A DNA stretch of 64,000 bases from Roseicyclus sp. (lineage in GTDB: Bacteria > Pseudomonadota > Alphaproteobacteria > Rhodobacterales > Rhodobacteraceae). The notes under the pieces were generated by a model. That model did no database searches. It worked only from the letters and a program-made list of their open reading frames with translations, and was not told where the DNA came from. Each line of letters begins with the position of its first letter. Positions within the stretch are counted from its first letter, which is position 1. The stretch covers positions 1-64,000 of the forward strand of contig JAGYJU010000002.1 in NCBI GenBank assembly GCA_018401965.1, written 5' to 3'. Positions 55,019 through 64,000 of this stretch are shown in pieces. Both the position numbers and the translations under genes were made by a program.

Positions 55019-56553
55019 CAGCCGACCGATCCCTCCAGGCTGATCGCCACGAGCTGTTGCGCTTCCATGGCGAATTCCATCGGCAGGGCCTGAAGGACTT
55101 CGCGCGCGAAACCGTTGACGATCAGGGCTACCGCTTCTTCCTCGCCCATGCCGCGCGACCGGCAATAGAACATCTGGTCGTCATCGACCTTGGATGTCGT
55201 GGCCTCGTGTTCCACGCGGGACGAGTTGTTCTTGACCTCGATATAGGGCACGGTATGCGCGCCGCATTTGTCACCGATCAACAGGCTGTCGCACTGGGTA
55301 TAGTTGCGGCTGTCCTTGGCCTTGGGGTGCATCGACACCAGGCCGCGATAGGTGTTTTGCGCGCGCCCCGCGCTGATGCCCTTGGACACGATGCGCGACT
55401 TGGTGCGCTTGCCCAAATGCACCATCTTGGTGCCGGTATCGGCCTGTTGCGCGTGATTGGCGATGGCGATGGAATAGAACTCGCCCTGGCTGTCATCGCC
55501 GCGCAGGATGCAGGACGGGTATTTCCAGGTGATCGCGGACCCGGTTTCCACCTGCGTCCACATCACCTTGGACCGGTCGCCCCGGCAATCGGCGCGCTTG
55601 GTGACGAAATTATAGATGCCGCCCTTGCCGTTTTCATCGCCCGGATACCAGTTCTGCACGGTGGAATACTTGATTTCCGCATCCTCGAGCAGCACCAGCT
55701 CCACCACGGCGGCATGCAGCTGATGGGTGTCGCGCATCGGCGCGGTGCAACCCTCGAGATAGGACACGTAGCTGCCCTTGTCGGCGATGATCAGCGTGCG
55801 TTCGAACTGGCCGGTGTTCTCGGCGTTGATGCGGAAATAGGTCGACAATTCCATCGGGCAGCGCACGCCGGGCGGGATGTAGACGAATGACCCGTCGGAA
55901 AACACCGCGCTGTTGAGCGTGGCAAAATAATTGTCGGTGATCGGCACGACCGACCCGAGGTATTTCTTCACCAGCTCGGGGTGTTCGCGGATCGCCTCGG
56001 AGATCGAACAGAAGATGACGCCGGCCTTCTTCAACTCGGCCTGGAAGGTGGTGCCGACCGACACGCTGTCGAAGACCGCATCGACGGCGACCTTGCGGCC
56101 CTCGGCCGGGGCATCCTCGGCGCCCTCGATCCCGGCCAGGATCATCTGTTCCTTGAGCGGGATCCCGAGTTTCTGATAGGTCGCCAAAAGCTTCGGGTCC
56201 ACATCATCGAGGGACTTGGGCTTTTCCGCCATGCTTTTGGGGCGGGCATAGTAATACTGGCTCTGGTAATCGATGGCCGGGTAATCGACCATCGCCCAGG
56301 TGGGTTCGGCCATCTGCTTCCAGCGCTTGAAGGCTTGCAGACGCCAATCGGTCATCCACTCCGGCTCGCCGTTCTTCTCCGAGATGAGGCGCACGATGTC
56401 CTCGTTCACGCCCATGGGGGCGTAATCCATCTCGATCTCGGTGTTCCAGCCGTATTTGTATTTGCCGCCAACGGCCTGCACGGCCTCGACCGTCTCGCGG
56501 TCGACACCTTCCTTGACCTGCGTGTCGTGAATGTCGCTGTCGAGGGCTGCCAT
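55018..56553 (-). CDS. sufB: Fe-S assembly protein SufB
   Basis: A 511-residue scaffold subunit. [20 protein letters not shown] and the Cys-Arg-Ser-Arg-Gly motif near the C-terminus match SufB, as does [15 protein letters not shown]. I use the ATG at 56553, seven bases after GGAG; a longer form starting at 56655 runs over upstream spacer. Confidence 0.97.
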   Translation of the reverse strand: MAALDSDIHDTQVKEGVDRETVEAVQAVGGKYKYGWNTEIEMDYAPMGVNEDIVRLISEKNGEPEWMTDWRLQAFKRWKQMAEPTWAMVDYPAIDYQSQYYYARPKSMAEKPKSLDDVDPKLLATYQKLGIPLKEQMILAGIEGAEDAPAEGRKVAVDAVFDSVSVGTTFQAELKKAGVIFCSISEAIREHPELVKKYLGSVVPITDNYFATLNSAVFSDGSFVYIPPGVRCPMELSTYFRINAENTGQFERTLIIADKGSYVSYLEGCTAPMRDTHQLHAAVVELVLLEDAEIKYSTVQNWYPGDENGKGGIYNFVTKRADCRGDRSKVMWTQVETGSAITWKYPSCILRGDDSQGEFYSIAIANHAQQADTGTKMVHLGKRTKSRIVSKGISAGRAQNTYRGLVSMHPKAKDSRNYTQCDSLLIGDKCGAHTVPYIEVKNNSSRVEHEATTSKVDDDQMFYCRSRGMGEEEAVALIVNGFAREVLQALPMEFAMEAQQLVAISLEGSVG

Positions 56554-56667
56554 GGCTTTGTCTCCGTTCATCCGGCTTGCGCCGGTTTCTTGTGTCGCAA
56601 GATGCGCTTGGGGGCGCCCCCTGCCTTGTCCTGTCGGCCCCGGCGCGTGCCGCAAGCCCCGTGTCGT

Positions 56668-57714
56668 TCACCGCCCGCGGGCCTTGTGCCGCGCATGGGC
56701 GGCACCCCAGGCTTCGGCAAAGGCCAGGACCTCCGCCTCGGTGGTGGTGGTGCCAAGCGACACCCGCAGCGCACAGGCCGCATCCGCCGCCGAAAACCCC
56801 ATCGCGCGCAGCACCGTGCTGCCCTTGACCTTGCCCGAGGAACAGGCCGACCCGGCCGAAACGGCAAAGCCCGCAAGATCCATCTGCATCACCTGCGTCT
56901 CACCCTTCCAGCCGGGCGTGACCATCAGAACCGTGTTGGGCAACCGCGCGTCACCTTTCCCGACAAAAATAGTCTCTCTTGCGAAATGGTCCAGAGCCTT
57001 TTCTAGAATATTTCTAAGTTTATCAACCCCCGCCCAAAGCCCATTTTCAAGATCTTGTGTCACAGCCTGGGCGGCACCCCCAAATCCTGCAATGCCGATC
57101 AGGTTCTCGGTGCCCGAGCGCCAGCCCATTTCCTGGCCACCCCCACGAATCTGCGCCGTGACATCCAGCCCACGGCGCAAGATCAGCGCGCCGATTCCCT
57201 TGGGGCCGCCGATCTTGTGGGCCGAAACAAAGGCCATCTCGACGCCGGACCAGTCAAAGGCGAGCGGCAGCTTGCCAAAGCCCTGGGTCCAATCGCTGAC
57301 GGCAAGCCCCGGCACCATATCCTGCAGTATGCCGGTTTCCGAATTGGCCAGCTGCACCGTCGCGCGGCCAGGATCCTCGACCATGACATGCCCCCGCGCA
57401 TCGACGGCCAGATCTTCGGTGATCCAGGCGCGCACCGCGTCATGTTCGATGCCCGCGCCCTGCAGACCGCGCCCCGCCAGCGCCAGCGCCGCCGCCTCGG
57501 TCGCGCCCGAAACAAAGATGATATCTGCCGCCTGCGCCCCAAGCGCCACGGCGATCTGCGCGCGCGCCGCTTCCATCACGCCCTTTGCCGCGCGCCCCTC
57601 GGCATGGACCGAGGACGGGTTGCCGACCAGGTCCATCGCCGCGATCATCGCCGCGCGCGCCTCTGCCCGCAGGGGGGCCGTCGCGTTCCAATCGAGATAG
57701 ACCCGCGTCTTCAC
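56668..57714 (-). CDS. NifS/IscS-type cysteine desulfurase
   Basis: A 348-residue class V PLP enzyme. Val-Tyr-Leu-Asp-Trp-Asn-Ala-Thr-Ala-Pro-Leu-Arg start, Gly-Asn-Pro-Ser-Ser-Val-His, PLP Lys in Val-Ser-Ala-His-Lys-Ile-Gly-Gly-Pro (about 180) and active Cys in Ser-Ala-Gly-Ser-Ala-Cys-Ser-Ser-Gly (about 304). The start is GTG at 57714 with an AAGG ribosome site supplied by a 22-base repeat. Second gene of the iscR operon. An AT-rich patch with AGA and TTA-like codons lies at about 56960-57065, unlike the rest of the gene. Confidence 0.9.
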   Translation of the reverse strand: MKTRVYLDWNATAPLRAEARAAMIAAMDLVGNPSSVHAEGRAAKGVMEAARAQIAVALGAQAADIIFVSGATEAAALALAGRGLQGAGIEHDAVRAWITEDLAVDARGHVMVEDPGRATVQLANSETGILQDMVPGLAVSDWTQGFGKLPLAFDWSGVEMAFVSAHKIGGPKGIGALILRRGLDVTAQIRGGGQEMGWRSGTENLIGIAGFGGAAQAVTQDLENGLWAGVDKLRNILEKALDHFARETIFVGKGDARLPNTVLMVTPGWKGETQVMQMDLAGFAVSAGSACSSGKVKGSTVLRAMGFSAADAACALRVSLGTTTTEAEVLAFAEAWGAAHARHKARGR

Positions 57715-57716
57715 CG

Positions 57717-57738
57717 CTTCACCTTTCCATAAATACGC
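57717..57738 (-). repeat. 22-base dispersed repeat (copy F, reversed), carrying the NifS ribosome site
   Basis: Minus strand GCGTATTTATGGAAAG then GTGAAG, three bases before the GTG start of the desulfurase. Same family as 31247-31268 and 40605-40626. Confidence 0.7.
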
Positions 57739-57820
57739 ATCCAACCGCCGCCACGCGCACCGCCACATGGGCCCGCGCGCCCGATTTTTCGTACGAAAAA
57801 TCGCATCCCCGCAGCGCGCG

Positions 57821-58282
57821 TCAGTCTTCGTCGACGACCTCGAACAGGGTTGGCACCGCGGGGCACGGGGTCAAGCCGTTGGTGACCACGTCCGACAGCC
57901 GCGTCTGGTGCAAGAAGACATAGACATGCGCCGACAGGCTTTCCCACAGGCGGTTCGTCATCGATTGCGCCCGGCTTCCCGACACGCCCCCCGAGGCCCC
58001 CGCGCCGGTGTGCAGCGCGCTGACGGTTTCATCGACGGCGGCAAAAATCTCCACCACCCGGATTTCCGACGCGGGCCGTGCCAACCTGTAGCCGCCGCCC
58101 GGCCCCCGCACCGCCGCCACCAGCTCGGCGCGGCGCAGTTTCACGAAAAGCTGTTCGAGATAGGGCAGCGAAATATCCTGCCGCCGCGACAATTCCGACA
58201 GGGACACCAAGCCTTCGCCCTTGTGCAAGGCCAGATCCGCCATCGCCACCATCGCGTACCTGCCCTTGGTGCTGAGCTTCAT
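57821..58282 (-). CDS. iscR: Rrf2-family regulator IscR
   Basis: A 153-residue winged-helix regulator and first gene of the suf operon. Met-Lys-Leu-Ser-Thr-Lys-Gly-Arg-Tyr-Ala-Met, Ser-Leu-Pro-Tyr-Leu-Glu-Gln-Leu (recognition helix, about 38-45) and Gly-Pro-Gly-Gly-Gly-Tyr-Arg-Leu (60-67) identify IscR. The cluster-binding loop near 88-108 contains no cysteine; the only Cys is 140. Cluster sensing must use other ligands or the protein senses another way. Likely represses the suf operon under iron-replete conditions. Confidence 0.93.
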   Translation of the reverse strand: MKLSTKGRYAMVAMADLALHKGEGLVSLSELSRRQDISLPYLEQLFVKLRRAELVAAVRGPGGGYRLARPASEIRVVEIFAAVDETVSALHTGAGASGGVSGSRAQSMTNRLWESLSAHVYVFLHQTRLSDVVTNGLTPCPAVPTLFEVVDED

Positions 58283-58452
58283 CGCCGCCTATCCCCCCTG
58301 CAAAGATTGACCTTTCCGATCCGCAGGCTTAACTGCAAAACGACCCGGTTCCGCCTTGCGGCACCGGTCTGAATTTTTTCGGTTCTAGGGAGCGGCCCGG
58401 CAAGCGTCAAGCGTGCCTTCCCCGCCCGGCGCCACGCGTGAGGAGACCAAGA

Positions 58453-59106
58453 TTGCCCGAGGTGATTTTCCCCGGCCCCGAGGGCCGGCTCGAAGGCCGC
58501 TACCATCCGCAAAAGGCCAAGGACGCGCCGATCGCCATCATCTTGCATCCGCACCCGCAGTTTGGCGGCACGATGAACAACCGCGTCGTCTACAACCTGC
58601 ATTACGCCTTTCACAAGATCGGCTTTACCGTGCTGCGGTTCAACTTTCGTGGCGTGGGCCGGAGCCAGGGCGAATACGACCAGGGCATCGGCGAGCTGAG
58701 CGATGCGGCCTCGGCGCTCGATTACCTGCAGGCGATGAACCCCAATTCGAAACATTGCTGGGTTGCGGGCTTTTCCTTCGGCGCCTGGATCGGGATGCAA
58801 CTGCTGATGCGCCGCCCCGAGATCACCGGGTTCATCTCCGTGTCGCCGCCCGCCAACATGTATGATTTTTCTTTCCTTGCGCCCTGCCCCGCCTCGGGCC
58901 TGGTCATCAACGGCGCCGCCGACCGGGTGGCCAAGCCGCAAGACACGCGCATCCTGGTCGACAAGCTGCACGAACAAAAGGGCATCACCATCACCCACGA
59001 GGAAGTCGAGGGGGCGGGTCATTTCTTTGAAGATCCGCACATGGACCCGATGATCGACAGCGTTCAGACCTATGTGCGCCGCCGGCTGACCGAATCCACC
59101 CGCTGA
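58453..59106 (+). CDS. Alpha/beta hydrolase
   Basis: A 217-residue hydrolase. His-Pro-His-Pro-Gln-Phe-Gly-Gly (about 34-41) forms the oxyanion region, nucleophile Ser in Gly-Phe-Ser-Phe-Gly-Ala (about 105-110), Asp in Gly-Ala-Ala-Asp-Arg-Val, and His in Gly-Ala-Gly-His-Phe-Phe. Start is TTG at 58453, seven bases after AGGAG; the upstream GTG at 58438 lacks one. Divergent from iscR. Substrate unknown. Confidence 0.85.
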   Translation: MPEVIFPGPEGRLEGRYHPQKAKDAPIAIILHPHPQFGGTMNNRVVYNLHYAFHKIGFTVLRFNFRGVGRSQGEYDQGIGELSDAASALDYLQAMNPNSKHCWVAGFSFGAWIGMQLLMRRPEITGFISVSPPANMYDFSFLAPCPASGLVINGAADRVAKPQDTRILVDKLHEQKGITITHEEVEGAGHFFEDPHMDPMIDSVQTYVRRRLTESTR

Positions 59107-59118
59107 GGTCCCGAGCCC

Positions 59119-59346
59119 ATGAGCCGCATCGCCGAGGAGCTGGCCGACAAGCTTGCGATCGACACGATTGCTGCCGCGCGCGATCTTGGCGATGAGGGTC
59201 TGATCGAACAGATCGCGCAGGCGGTGGGTGCATCCTCGCCCACGGCCGAGGAATTGTTCCGCACCGCCGTGCGGGTCCGTATCGCCGAGGCGCGGGCGCG
59301 CAGATTGCCCGAAGACCGGTTGGCCAAGGCGCGCGGCGGGCCCTGA
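59119..59346 (+). CDS. Small conserved-looking protein, unknown function
   Basis: A 75-residue acidic, helical, Ala/Glu-rich protein. It follows the hydrolase by 12 bp and uses an ATG after GAGGTCCCGAG. No motif recognised. The icd promoter may overlap its stop. Confidence 0.6.
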   Translation: MSRIAEELADKLAIDTIAAARDLGDEGLIEQIAQAVGASSPTAEELFRTAVRVRIAEARARRLPEDRLAKARGGP

Positions 59347-59363
59347 CCGCGTCATCTCGTCAC

Positions 59364-59383
59364 CGGTATACAATCGCATACCG
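59364..59383 (+). promoter_or_regulatory. Inverted repeat CGGTAT-N8-ATACCG over the icd promoter
   Basis: Perfect 6-bp arms that overlap a TATACA -10-like box (59367-59372), with CTGACC 18 bases upstream as a -35. The position would allow repression of icd by steric block. Confidence 0.4.
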
Positions 59384-59453
59384 CCTTTCCGCACGGGGCC
59401 CCTTGCGCTAGGGACAGGCACAGCACCCTGTCACCAGTCCAAGGATCATACCC

Positions 59454-60668
59454 ATGTCAAAGATCAAGGTCGCAAACCCCATCGTCGAGATGGATGGCGA
59501 TGAAATGACCCGGATCATCTGGGATTTCATCAAGCAAAAGCTGATCCTGCCCTATCTCGATCTCGATCTTCTGTATTACGACCTGGGCATCGAGGAACGC
59601 GACCGCACCCGCGACCAGGTCACCATCGACGCCGCCGAAAAGACCAAGGCGGTGGGCGTTGCGGTCAAATGCGCCACCATCACCCCCGACGAGGCGCGGG
59701 TTGAGGAATTCGGCCTCAAGGAAATGTGGAAAAGCCCCAATGGCACGATCCGCAACATCCTGGGCGGCGTGGTGTTTCGCCAGCCGATCCTGTGCCGCAA
59801 CGTGCCGCGCCTTGTGCCCGGTTGGACACGCCCCATCGTCATCGGGCGTCATGCCTTTGGCGACCAATACAAGGCGACCGATCTGAAGTTTCCCGGCCCC
59901 GGCAAGCTGTCGATGAAATTCGTGGGCGAAGATGGCACCGTCATCGAACGCGAGGTCTATGATGCGCCATCCTCCGGGGTTTACATGGGCATGTACAACC
60001 TTGACGCCTCGATCCGCGATTTTGCGCGCGCCTCGATGAATTACGCGCTGACGATGGGTTGGCCGCTCTACCTGTCGACCAAGAACACCATCCTGAAACA
60101 GTATGACGGGCAGTTCATGGGGCTGTTCCAGGAAATCTACGAGACGGAATTTGCCGATAAATTCAAGGCGGCGGGCATCTGGTACGAACATCGGTTGATC
60201 GATGACATGGTCGCCTGCGCGATGAAATGGAACGGCGGCTTTGTCTGGGCCTGCAAGAATTACGACGGCGATGTGCAATCCGATACCGTGGCGCAGGGCT
60301 TTGGGTCGCTTGGGCTGATGTCATCGCAGCTGATGACGCCCGATGGCAAGATCGTGGAGGCCGAAGCCGCCCATGGCACTGTCACCCGGCATTACCGCCA
60401 GCACCAGAAGGGCGAGGCGACATCGACCAATTCGGTCGCCTCGATCTATGCCTGGACCGGCGGGTTGAAACACCGCGCCAAGCTCGATGGCAACGCCGCC
60501 CTGATGGGCTTTGCCGAAACCCTGGAACGGGTCGTGGTCGAAACCGTCGAGGCCGGGTTCATGACCAAGGACCTGTCGCTTTTGGTCGGGCCGGATCAGC
60601 GCTGGCTGACCACCATGGGCTTTCTCGACAAGATCGACGAACGTCTGACCGCGGCGCTGGCGGGCTGA
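59454..60668 (+). CDS. icd: NADP-dependent isocitrate dehydrogenase
   Basis: A 404-residue homodimeric (type II) isocitrate dehydrogenase of the TCA cycle. Substrate residues Ser-Pro-Asn-Gly-Thr-Ile-Arg-Asn (about 95-102) and catalytic Lys/Tyr regions are in place, with Met-Asp-Gly-Asp-Glu-Met-Thr-Arg near the start and [10 protein letters not shown] for NADP. Monocistronic with its own promoter region. Confidence 0.97.
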   Translation: MSKIKVANPIVEMDGDEMTRIIWDFIKQKLILPYLDLDLLYYDLGIEERDRTRDQVTIDAAEKTKAVGVAVKCATITPDEARVEEFGLKEMWKSPNGTIRNILGGVVFRQPILCRNVPRLVPGWTRPIVIGRHAFGDQYKATDLKFPGPGKLSMKFVGEDGTVIEREVYDAPSSGVYMGMYNLDASIRDFARASMNYALTMGWPLYLSTKNTILKQYDGQFMGLFQEIYETEFADKFKAAGIWYEHRLIDDMVACAMKWNGGFVWACKNYDGDVQSDTVAQGFGSLGLMSSQLMTPDGKIVEAEAAHGTVTRHYRQHQKGEATSTNSVASIYAWTGGLKHRAKLDGNAALMGFAETLERVVVETVEAGFMTKDLSLLVGPDQRWLTTMGFLDKIDERLTAALAG

Positions 60669-60694
60669 TCGCCCGCGCCACGATCCCCCGGCGA

Positions 60695-60985
60695 TCACTC
60701 CAGCGCTTCGACCAGCACCAGGTCACGTTCGGATGCGCCGCGCGCATGGGTCAGCGCCTCTTGGTAGGTGGCGCTGTCGTAACAGGCATTCGCCGCCTCA
60801 AGGCTGGGAAACAAAGCCACCACGTTGCGCGGATGGGCGCGGCCCTCTTTCTGGATGGCGCGCCCGCCACGGGCCAGGAACTGCCCGCCATGCTCTGCGA
60901 TGGCCTGGCTGGCAAGCGCAGCATAGCGGCCATAGGCCGCGTCATCGGTGACGGTGACATGGGCGATCCAATAGGCACCGGGCAT
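60695..60985 (-). CDS. DUF1330 protein
   Basis: A 96-residue ferredoxin-like dimeric fold protein; Ala-Tyr-Trp-Ile-Ala-His-Val-Thr-Val start and Phe-Pro-Ser-Leu-Glu-Ala-Ala-Asn-Ala-Cys-Tyr-Asp-Ser match DUF1330. One base after the alaS stop, so part of the recA-alaS transcript. Function unknown. Confidence 0.9.
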   Translation of the reverse strand: MPGAYWIAHVTVTDDAAYGRYAALASQAIAEHGGQFLARGGRAIQKEGRAHPRNVVALFPSLEAANACYDSATYQEALTHARGASERDLVLVEALE

Positions 60986-60986
60986 G

Positions 60987-63647
60987 TTACGCTCCCTTCA
61001 GGACGGTTTCGGCCGCGGCAATCGCCGCATCGGCATTGACGACATCGCGACCGCCGCCCTGGGCGAAATCGGGGCGGCCACCGCCACCCTTGCCGCCCAG
61101 CTGTTCCACCGCCGCGCGCACCAGGTCCACGGCGGAAATGCGGCCGATCAAATCCTCGGTCACGCCGGCGGCCACGGCCGCCTTGTCGCCGGTATCTGCA
61201 ATCAGCAAGACCGCGCCCGACCCCAGCCGCGCCTTGTGATCATCGATCAACCCGGCCAGATCCTTGCCGGTGACACCGGACAGGGCCTGGGCGTGAAAGG
61301 CGATGCCATTGATCTGGCGCGCCTCTTGCGGGGCCTGGCCCGCACCGCCCGCCATGGCCAGGGCACGGCGCAATTGCGCCACCTCGTTTTCCAGCTTGCG
61401 GCGATCCTCCTTGAGCGCGCGCACCCGGTCGAGCAGCTCGGGCGCGGTGGCGTTCAATTCCTGCGCCACCGCGGCCACCCGGCCCGCCTGTTGCGACAGG
61501 AAGTCAAAGGCGGCAGGGCCGGTCAATGCCTCGATCCGGCGCACGCCCGCGCTGGATGCGCTGTCGCCAAGCGCCACGAAAACCCCGATATCGCCGGTCT
61601 GGCGCACATGGGTGCCGCCGCAAAGCTCCAGCGAATAGGTCTGGCCATCGCCGCCCTTGCCGGAGCCGGGCAAGCGGCCCATCGACACAACCCGCACCTC
61701 GTCGCCGTATTTTTCCCCGAACAACGCCTGGGCGCCCAGGTCGCGGGCGGCATCGGGCGTCATGATGCGGGTTTCCACGGGCGTGTTCTGGCGAATGAAA
61801 TCATTCACTTCCCGTTCCACCCGCGCCAATTCATCGATTGACAGCGCCTTGCCATGGGAAAAATCGAAGCGCAGGCGGTCGGGCGCATTCAAGCTTCCGC
61901 GCTGCGCGACGTGATCGCCAAGCGCGCGGCGCAGCGCCTCGTGCAACAGGTGGGTGGCGGAATGGTTGGCGCGGATCGTGGTGCGGCGGTCGTGATCGAC
62001 GACCAGTTCCGCGCCCTGCCCCGGCTTGATCTCACCCTCGACCACCTCGGCCATGTGCAGGAACACGCCCGCAACCTTTTTGGTGTCGGTGATCCGGGCC
62101 CTGCCGCTGGCGGTGCGGATCTGGCCGCAATCGCCCACCTGCCCGCCGGATTCGGCATAAAACGGCGTCTGGTTCACCACGATGGCAAGGCTTTCGCCCG
62201 GTTTCGCGAGGTCAACGGCCGCCCCGTCGCGCACAAGGGCCAGAACCTGCGCCTCGGCGGTTTCGGTGTCATAGCCCAGGAATTCGGTCGCGCCATGCGC
62301 CTCGGCCAGGTCGAACCAGATCGCGGCATCGGCCTGTTCGCCCGACCCCGACCAGGCCGCGCGCGCCTTGGCCTTTTGTTCGGCCATGGCGGCGTCGAAC
62401 CCATCGGTATCGACCTTGCGGCCCTGTTCGCGCAGCGCGTCCTGCGTCAGGTCCAGCGGGAAGCCGTAGGTGTCATAGAGCTTGAAGGCCGCAGCGCCAG
62501 GCAGCGCCGCATCGGGGGCAAGCCCGGCCATTTCCTCATCCAGCAGCTTCAGGCCACGATCCAGCGTGGTGCGGAACCGCTCCTCTTCCAGCTTGAGCGT
62601 TTCGGTGATCAGCGCCTGCGCGCGGCCAAGTTCCGGATAGGCCTGGCCCATCTGCGCCACCAGCGCGGGCACCAGACGGTGCATCAACGGGTCTTGCGCG
62701 CCCAAGAGATGTGCGTGCCGCATCGCGCGCCGCATGATCCGGCGCAAGACATAGCCCCGCCCCTCGTTCGAGGGCATGACGCCATCGGCGATCAGGAAGG
62801 ATGTCGAGCGCAAATGATCCGCGATGACGCGGTGATGCACGTTCTTGGGTCCGTCGGGGTCCACGCTGGTCGCATGGGCCGAGGCCTCGATCAGGGCGCG
62901 CATCAGGTCGGTGTCGTAATTGTCATGCTTGCCCTGCAACAGCGCGCCGACCCGTTCCAGCCCCATGCCCGTGTCGATCGATTGCATGTCGAGCGGGCGC
63001 ATCGCGCCATCGGCGAATTGTTCGTTCTGCATGAACACGACGTTCCAGATCTCGATGAACCGGTCGCCGTCTTCCTCGGCCGACCCGGGCGGGCCGCCCC
63101 AGATGTGGTCGCCGTGATCATAGAAGATCTCGGTGCAAGGGCCGCAGGGGCCGGTCGGGCCCATCTGCCAGAAATTGTCGGAGGTGGCGATGCGGATGAT
63201 CCGGTCTTCGGGCACGCCAAGCTTTTTCCACAGCGCAAAGGCCTCGTCATCGGTGTGGTAGACCGTTGTCAGCAAGCGCTTGGGATCAATGCCGAAATCC
63301 TTGGTGATCAGTTCCCAGGCAAAGGGGATCGCGGCATCCTTGAAGTAATCGCCAAAGCTGAAATTGCCCAGCATCTCGAAAAACGTGTGGTGGCGCGCGG
63401 TATAGCCCACGTTGTCGAGATCATTGTGCTTGCCGCCCGCGCGCACGCATTTTTGCGCGGTGGTCGCGCGCACGTAGTCGCGGTGTTCGACCCCGGTGAA
63501 CAGGTTCTTGAATTGAACCATGCCCGAATTGGTGAACATCAGGGTCGGATCATTGCGCGGCACAAGCGGGCTTGACGCCACGACCTCATGCCCGTTGCGG
63601 CGGAAATAATCCAGGAATGTGGCGCGGATATCGTTGAGGCTTGCCAT
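60987..63647 (-). CDS. alaS: Alanyl-tRNA synthetase
   Basis: An 886-residue class II synthetase. The aminoacylation core starts at residue 4; editing-domain zinc sites are His-Ser-Ala-Thr-His-Leu-Leu-His and Cys-Gly-Gly-Thr-His; a C-Ala domain ends the chain. I use the ATG at 63647, beginning Met-Ala-Ser-Leu-Asn-Asp-Ile-Arg; a longer form would add 22 residues upstream. Downstream of recA, as in related genomes. Confidence 0.97.
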   Translation of the reverse strand: MASLNDIRATFLDYFRRNGHEVVASSPLVPRNDPTLMFTNSGMVQFKNLFTGVEHRDYVRATTAQKCVRAGGKHNDLDNVGYTARHHTFFEMLGNFSFGDYFKDAAIPFAWELITKDFGIDPKRLLTTVYHTDDEAFALWKKLGVPEDRIIRIATSDNFWQMGPTGPCGPCTEIFYDHGDHIWGGPPGSAEEDGDRFIEIWNVVFMQNEQFADGAMRPLDMQSIDTGMGLERVGALLQGKHDNYDTDLMRALIEASAHATSVDPDGPKNVHHRVIADHLRSTSFLIADGVMPSNEGRGYVLRRIMRRAMRHAHLLGAQDPLMHRLVPALVAQMGQAYPELGRAQALITETLKLEEERFRTTLDRGLKLLDEEMAGLAPDAALPGAAAFKLYDTYGFPLDLTQDALREQGRKVDTDGFDAAMAEQKAKARAAWSGSGEQADAAIWFDLAEAHGATEFLGYDTETAEAQVLALVRDGAAVDLAKPGESLAIVVNQTPFYAESGGQVGDCGQIRTASGRARITDTKKVAGVFLHMAEVVEGEIKPGQGAELVVDHDRRTTIRANHSATHLLHEALRRALGDHVAQRGSLNAPDRLRFDFSHGKALSIDELARVEREVNDFIRQNTPVETRIMTPDAARDLGAQALFGEKYGDEVRVVSMGRLPGSGKGGDGQTYSLELCGGTHVRQTGDIGVFVALGDSASSAGVRRIEALTGPAAFDFLSQQAGRVAAVAQELNATAPELLDRVRALKEDRRKLENEVAQLRRALAMAGGAGQAPQEARQINGIAFHAQALSGVTGKDLAGLIDDHKARLGSGAVLLIADTGDKAAVAAGVTEDLIGRISAVDLVRAAVEQLGGKGGGGRPDFAQGGGRDVVNADAAIAAAETVLKGA

Positions 63648-63732
63648 CGGGTCTCGCACTGGGAAGGGACATGTCGGGGACGGGATGTATCTCTGCACCC
63701 CGCCCCTGTCCACGGGGGCAAGGGAATATCAC

Positions 63733-63757
63733 GAAAAAAGACGGCCAAGCCTGGCCG
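63733..63757 (-). terminator. Rho-independent terminator after recA
   Basis: Minus strand CGGCCA-GGCT-TGGCCG followed by TCTTTTTT. It lies 70 bp past the recA stop and ahead of alaS, which must then have its own promoter. Confidence 0.85.
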
Positions 63758-63826
63758 CCTTTTCCCGGAGTATTCTCCGCAGCATGGCTGCGGGGGCCCT
63801 TTCTGCGGTCGGCCATCCGCGACCGG

Positions 63827-64000
63827 TCAGTCGTCGACCATATCCATCGGGCCGTCGTCATCGCTGGCGCTGACGGCGAAATCGAGCCCATGCGAGGCGC
63901 GGATCTTGTCTTCCATGTCTTGCGCCACCTCGGGGTGATCGCGCAGGAACTGCTTGGCGTTTTCCCGCCCCTGCCCGATGCGTTCATCGCCGTAGGAATA
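63827..64000 (-). CDS. recA: RecA, C-terminal part (runs off the window)
   Basis: The last 57 residues of RecA: [19 protein letters not shown] is the C-terminal domain signature, followed by an acidic tail ending Met-Val-Asp-Asp. The 5' part lies beyond position 64000. Confidence 0.95.
   Translation of the reverse strand, partial: YSYGDERIGQGRENAKQFLRDHPEVAQDMEDKIRASHGLDFAVSASDDDGPMDMVDD

Overview
The window is 64 kb of high-GC, gene-dense chromosomal DNA from an alphaproteobacterium. It is most likely a Rhodobacterales member (Roseobacteraceae/Paracoccaceae). Supporting signs are the IscR-NifS-SufB-SufC-SufD-SufS order, a PF11351-type gene-transfer-agent holin next to a GH108-type muramidase, a fused indolepyruvate ferredoxin oxidoreductase, a PuuD-type urate hydroxylase, a TctABC transporter, and recA directly upstream of alaS. 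There is no rRNA operon, insertion sequence, CRISPR array or integrated phage. The only RNA gene certain from sequence is a tRNA-Ser(CGA).

Layout. 0-1.9 kb: secreted DUF2059 protein, tRNA-Ser, BLUF photoreceptor. 1.9-16.5 kb: an accessory catabolic island with malonyl-CoA synthetase (matB), two FCD-type GntR regulators sharing one operator sequence, a family III CoA-transferase, a crotonase lacking both usual glutamates, a hotdog thioesterase, a class V PLP enzyme, an Ldh-family dehydrogenase, a tctCBA importer, an atypical SDR, an AbrB-type membrane protein and an M20 peptidase. 16.5-17.7 kb: holin/muramidase lysis pair. 17.8-22.3 kb: indolepyruvate ferredoxin oxidoreductase and a divergent LysR regulator, followed by a strong small-RNA candidate at 22.43-22.51 kb. 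22.5-28 kb: GNAT, purL, bolA, grxD, der, yaiI. 28-31.1 kb: mutarotase-like protein, HpaI-type aldolase, puuD. 31.4-37 kb: a branched-chain-amino-acid-type ABC importer. 37.2-40.5 kb: paaG-like crotonase, ccmH, ccmF. 40.6-45.5 kb: divergent locus of an SsuD-like monooxygenase and a SmoB/YdhF-like aldo-keto reductase facing a HutC-type GntR, a Gfo/Idh dehydrogenase and a BadF-type kinase; this may be an oxidative organosulfonate or sulfosugar module. 45.6-49.4 kb: VIT transporter, GlcD-like FAD oxidase, membrane spermidine synthase. 49.4-58.3 kb: the iscR/suf operon with embedded fkbM, Yip1 and small membrane genes. 58.4-64 kb: hydrolase, icd, DUF1330, alaS, and the 3' end of recA.

How the genes work together. 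Two transport operons (tctCBA and liv) each carry a perfect hairpin right after the binding-protein gene, a layout that would give more binding protein than membrane parts. The suf operon is one tightly overlapped minus-strand unit. The matB island looks like uptake, CoA activation, C-C cleavage and thioester hydrolysis of a small dicarboxylate.

Quality caution. Eight otherwise intact conserved genes carry frameshifts (nine in all, because purL has two), and one more carries an in-frame TAG. Most of the frameshifts read as one missing base, typically in a short homopolymer, so they are probably consensus errors rather than true pseudogenes. I give reconstructed spans for these genes. No database search was possible; family names come from motif recognition.
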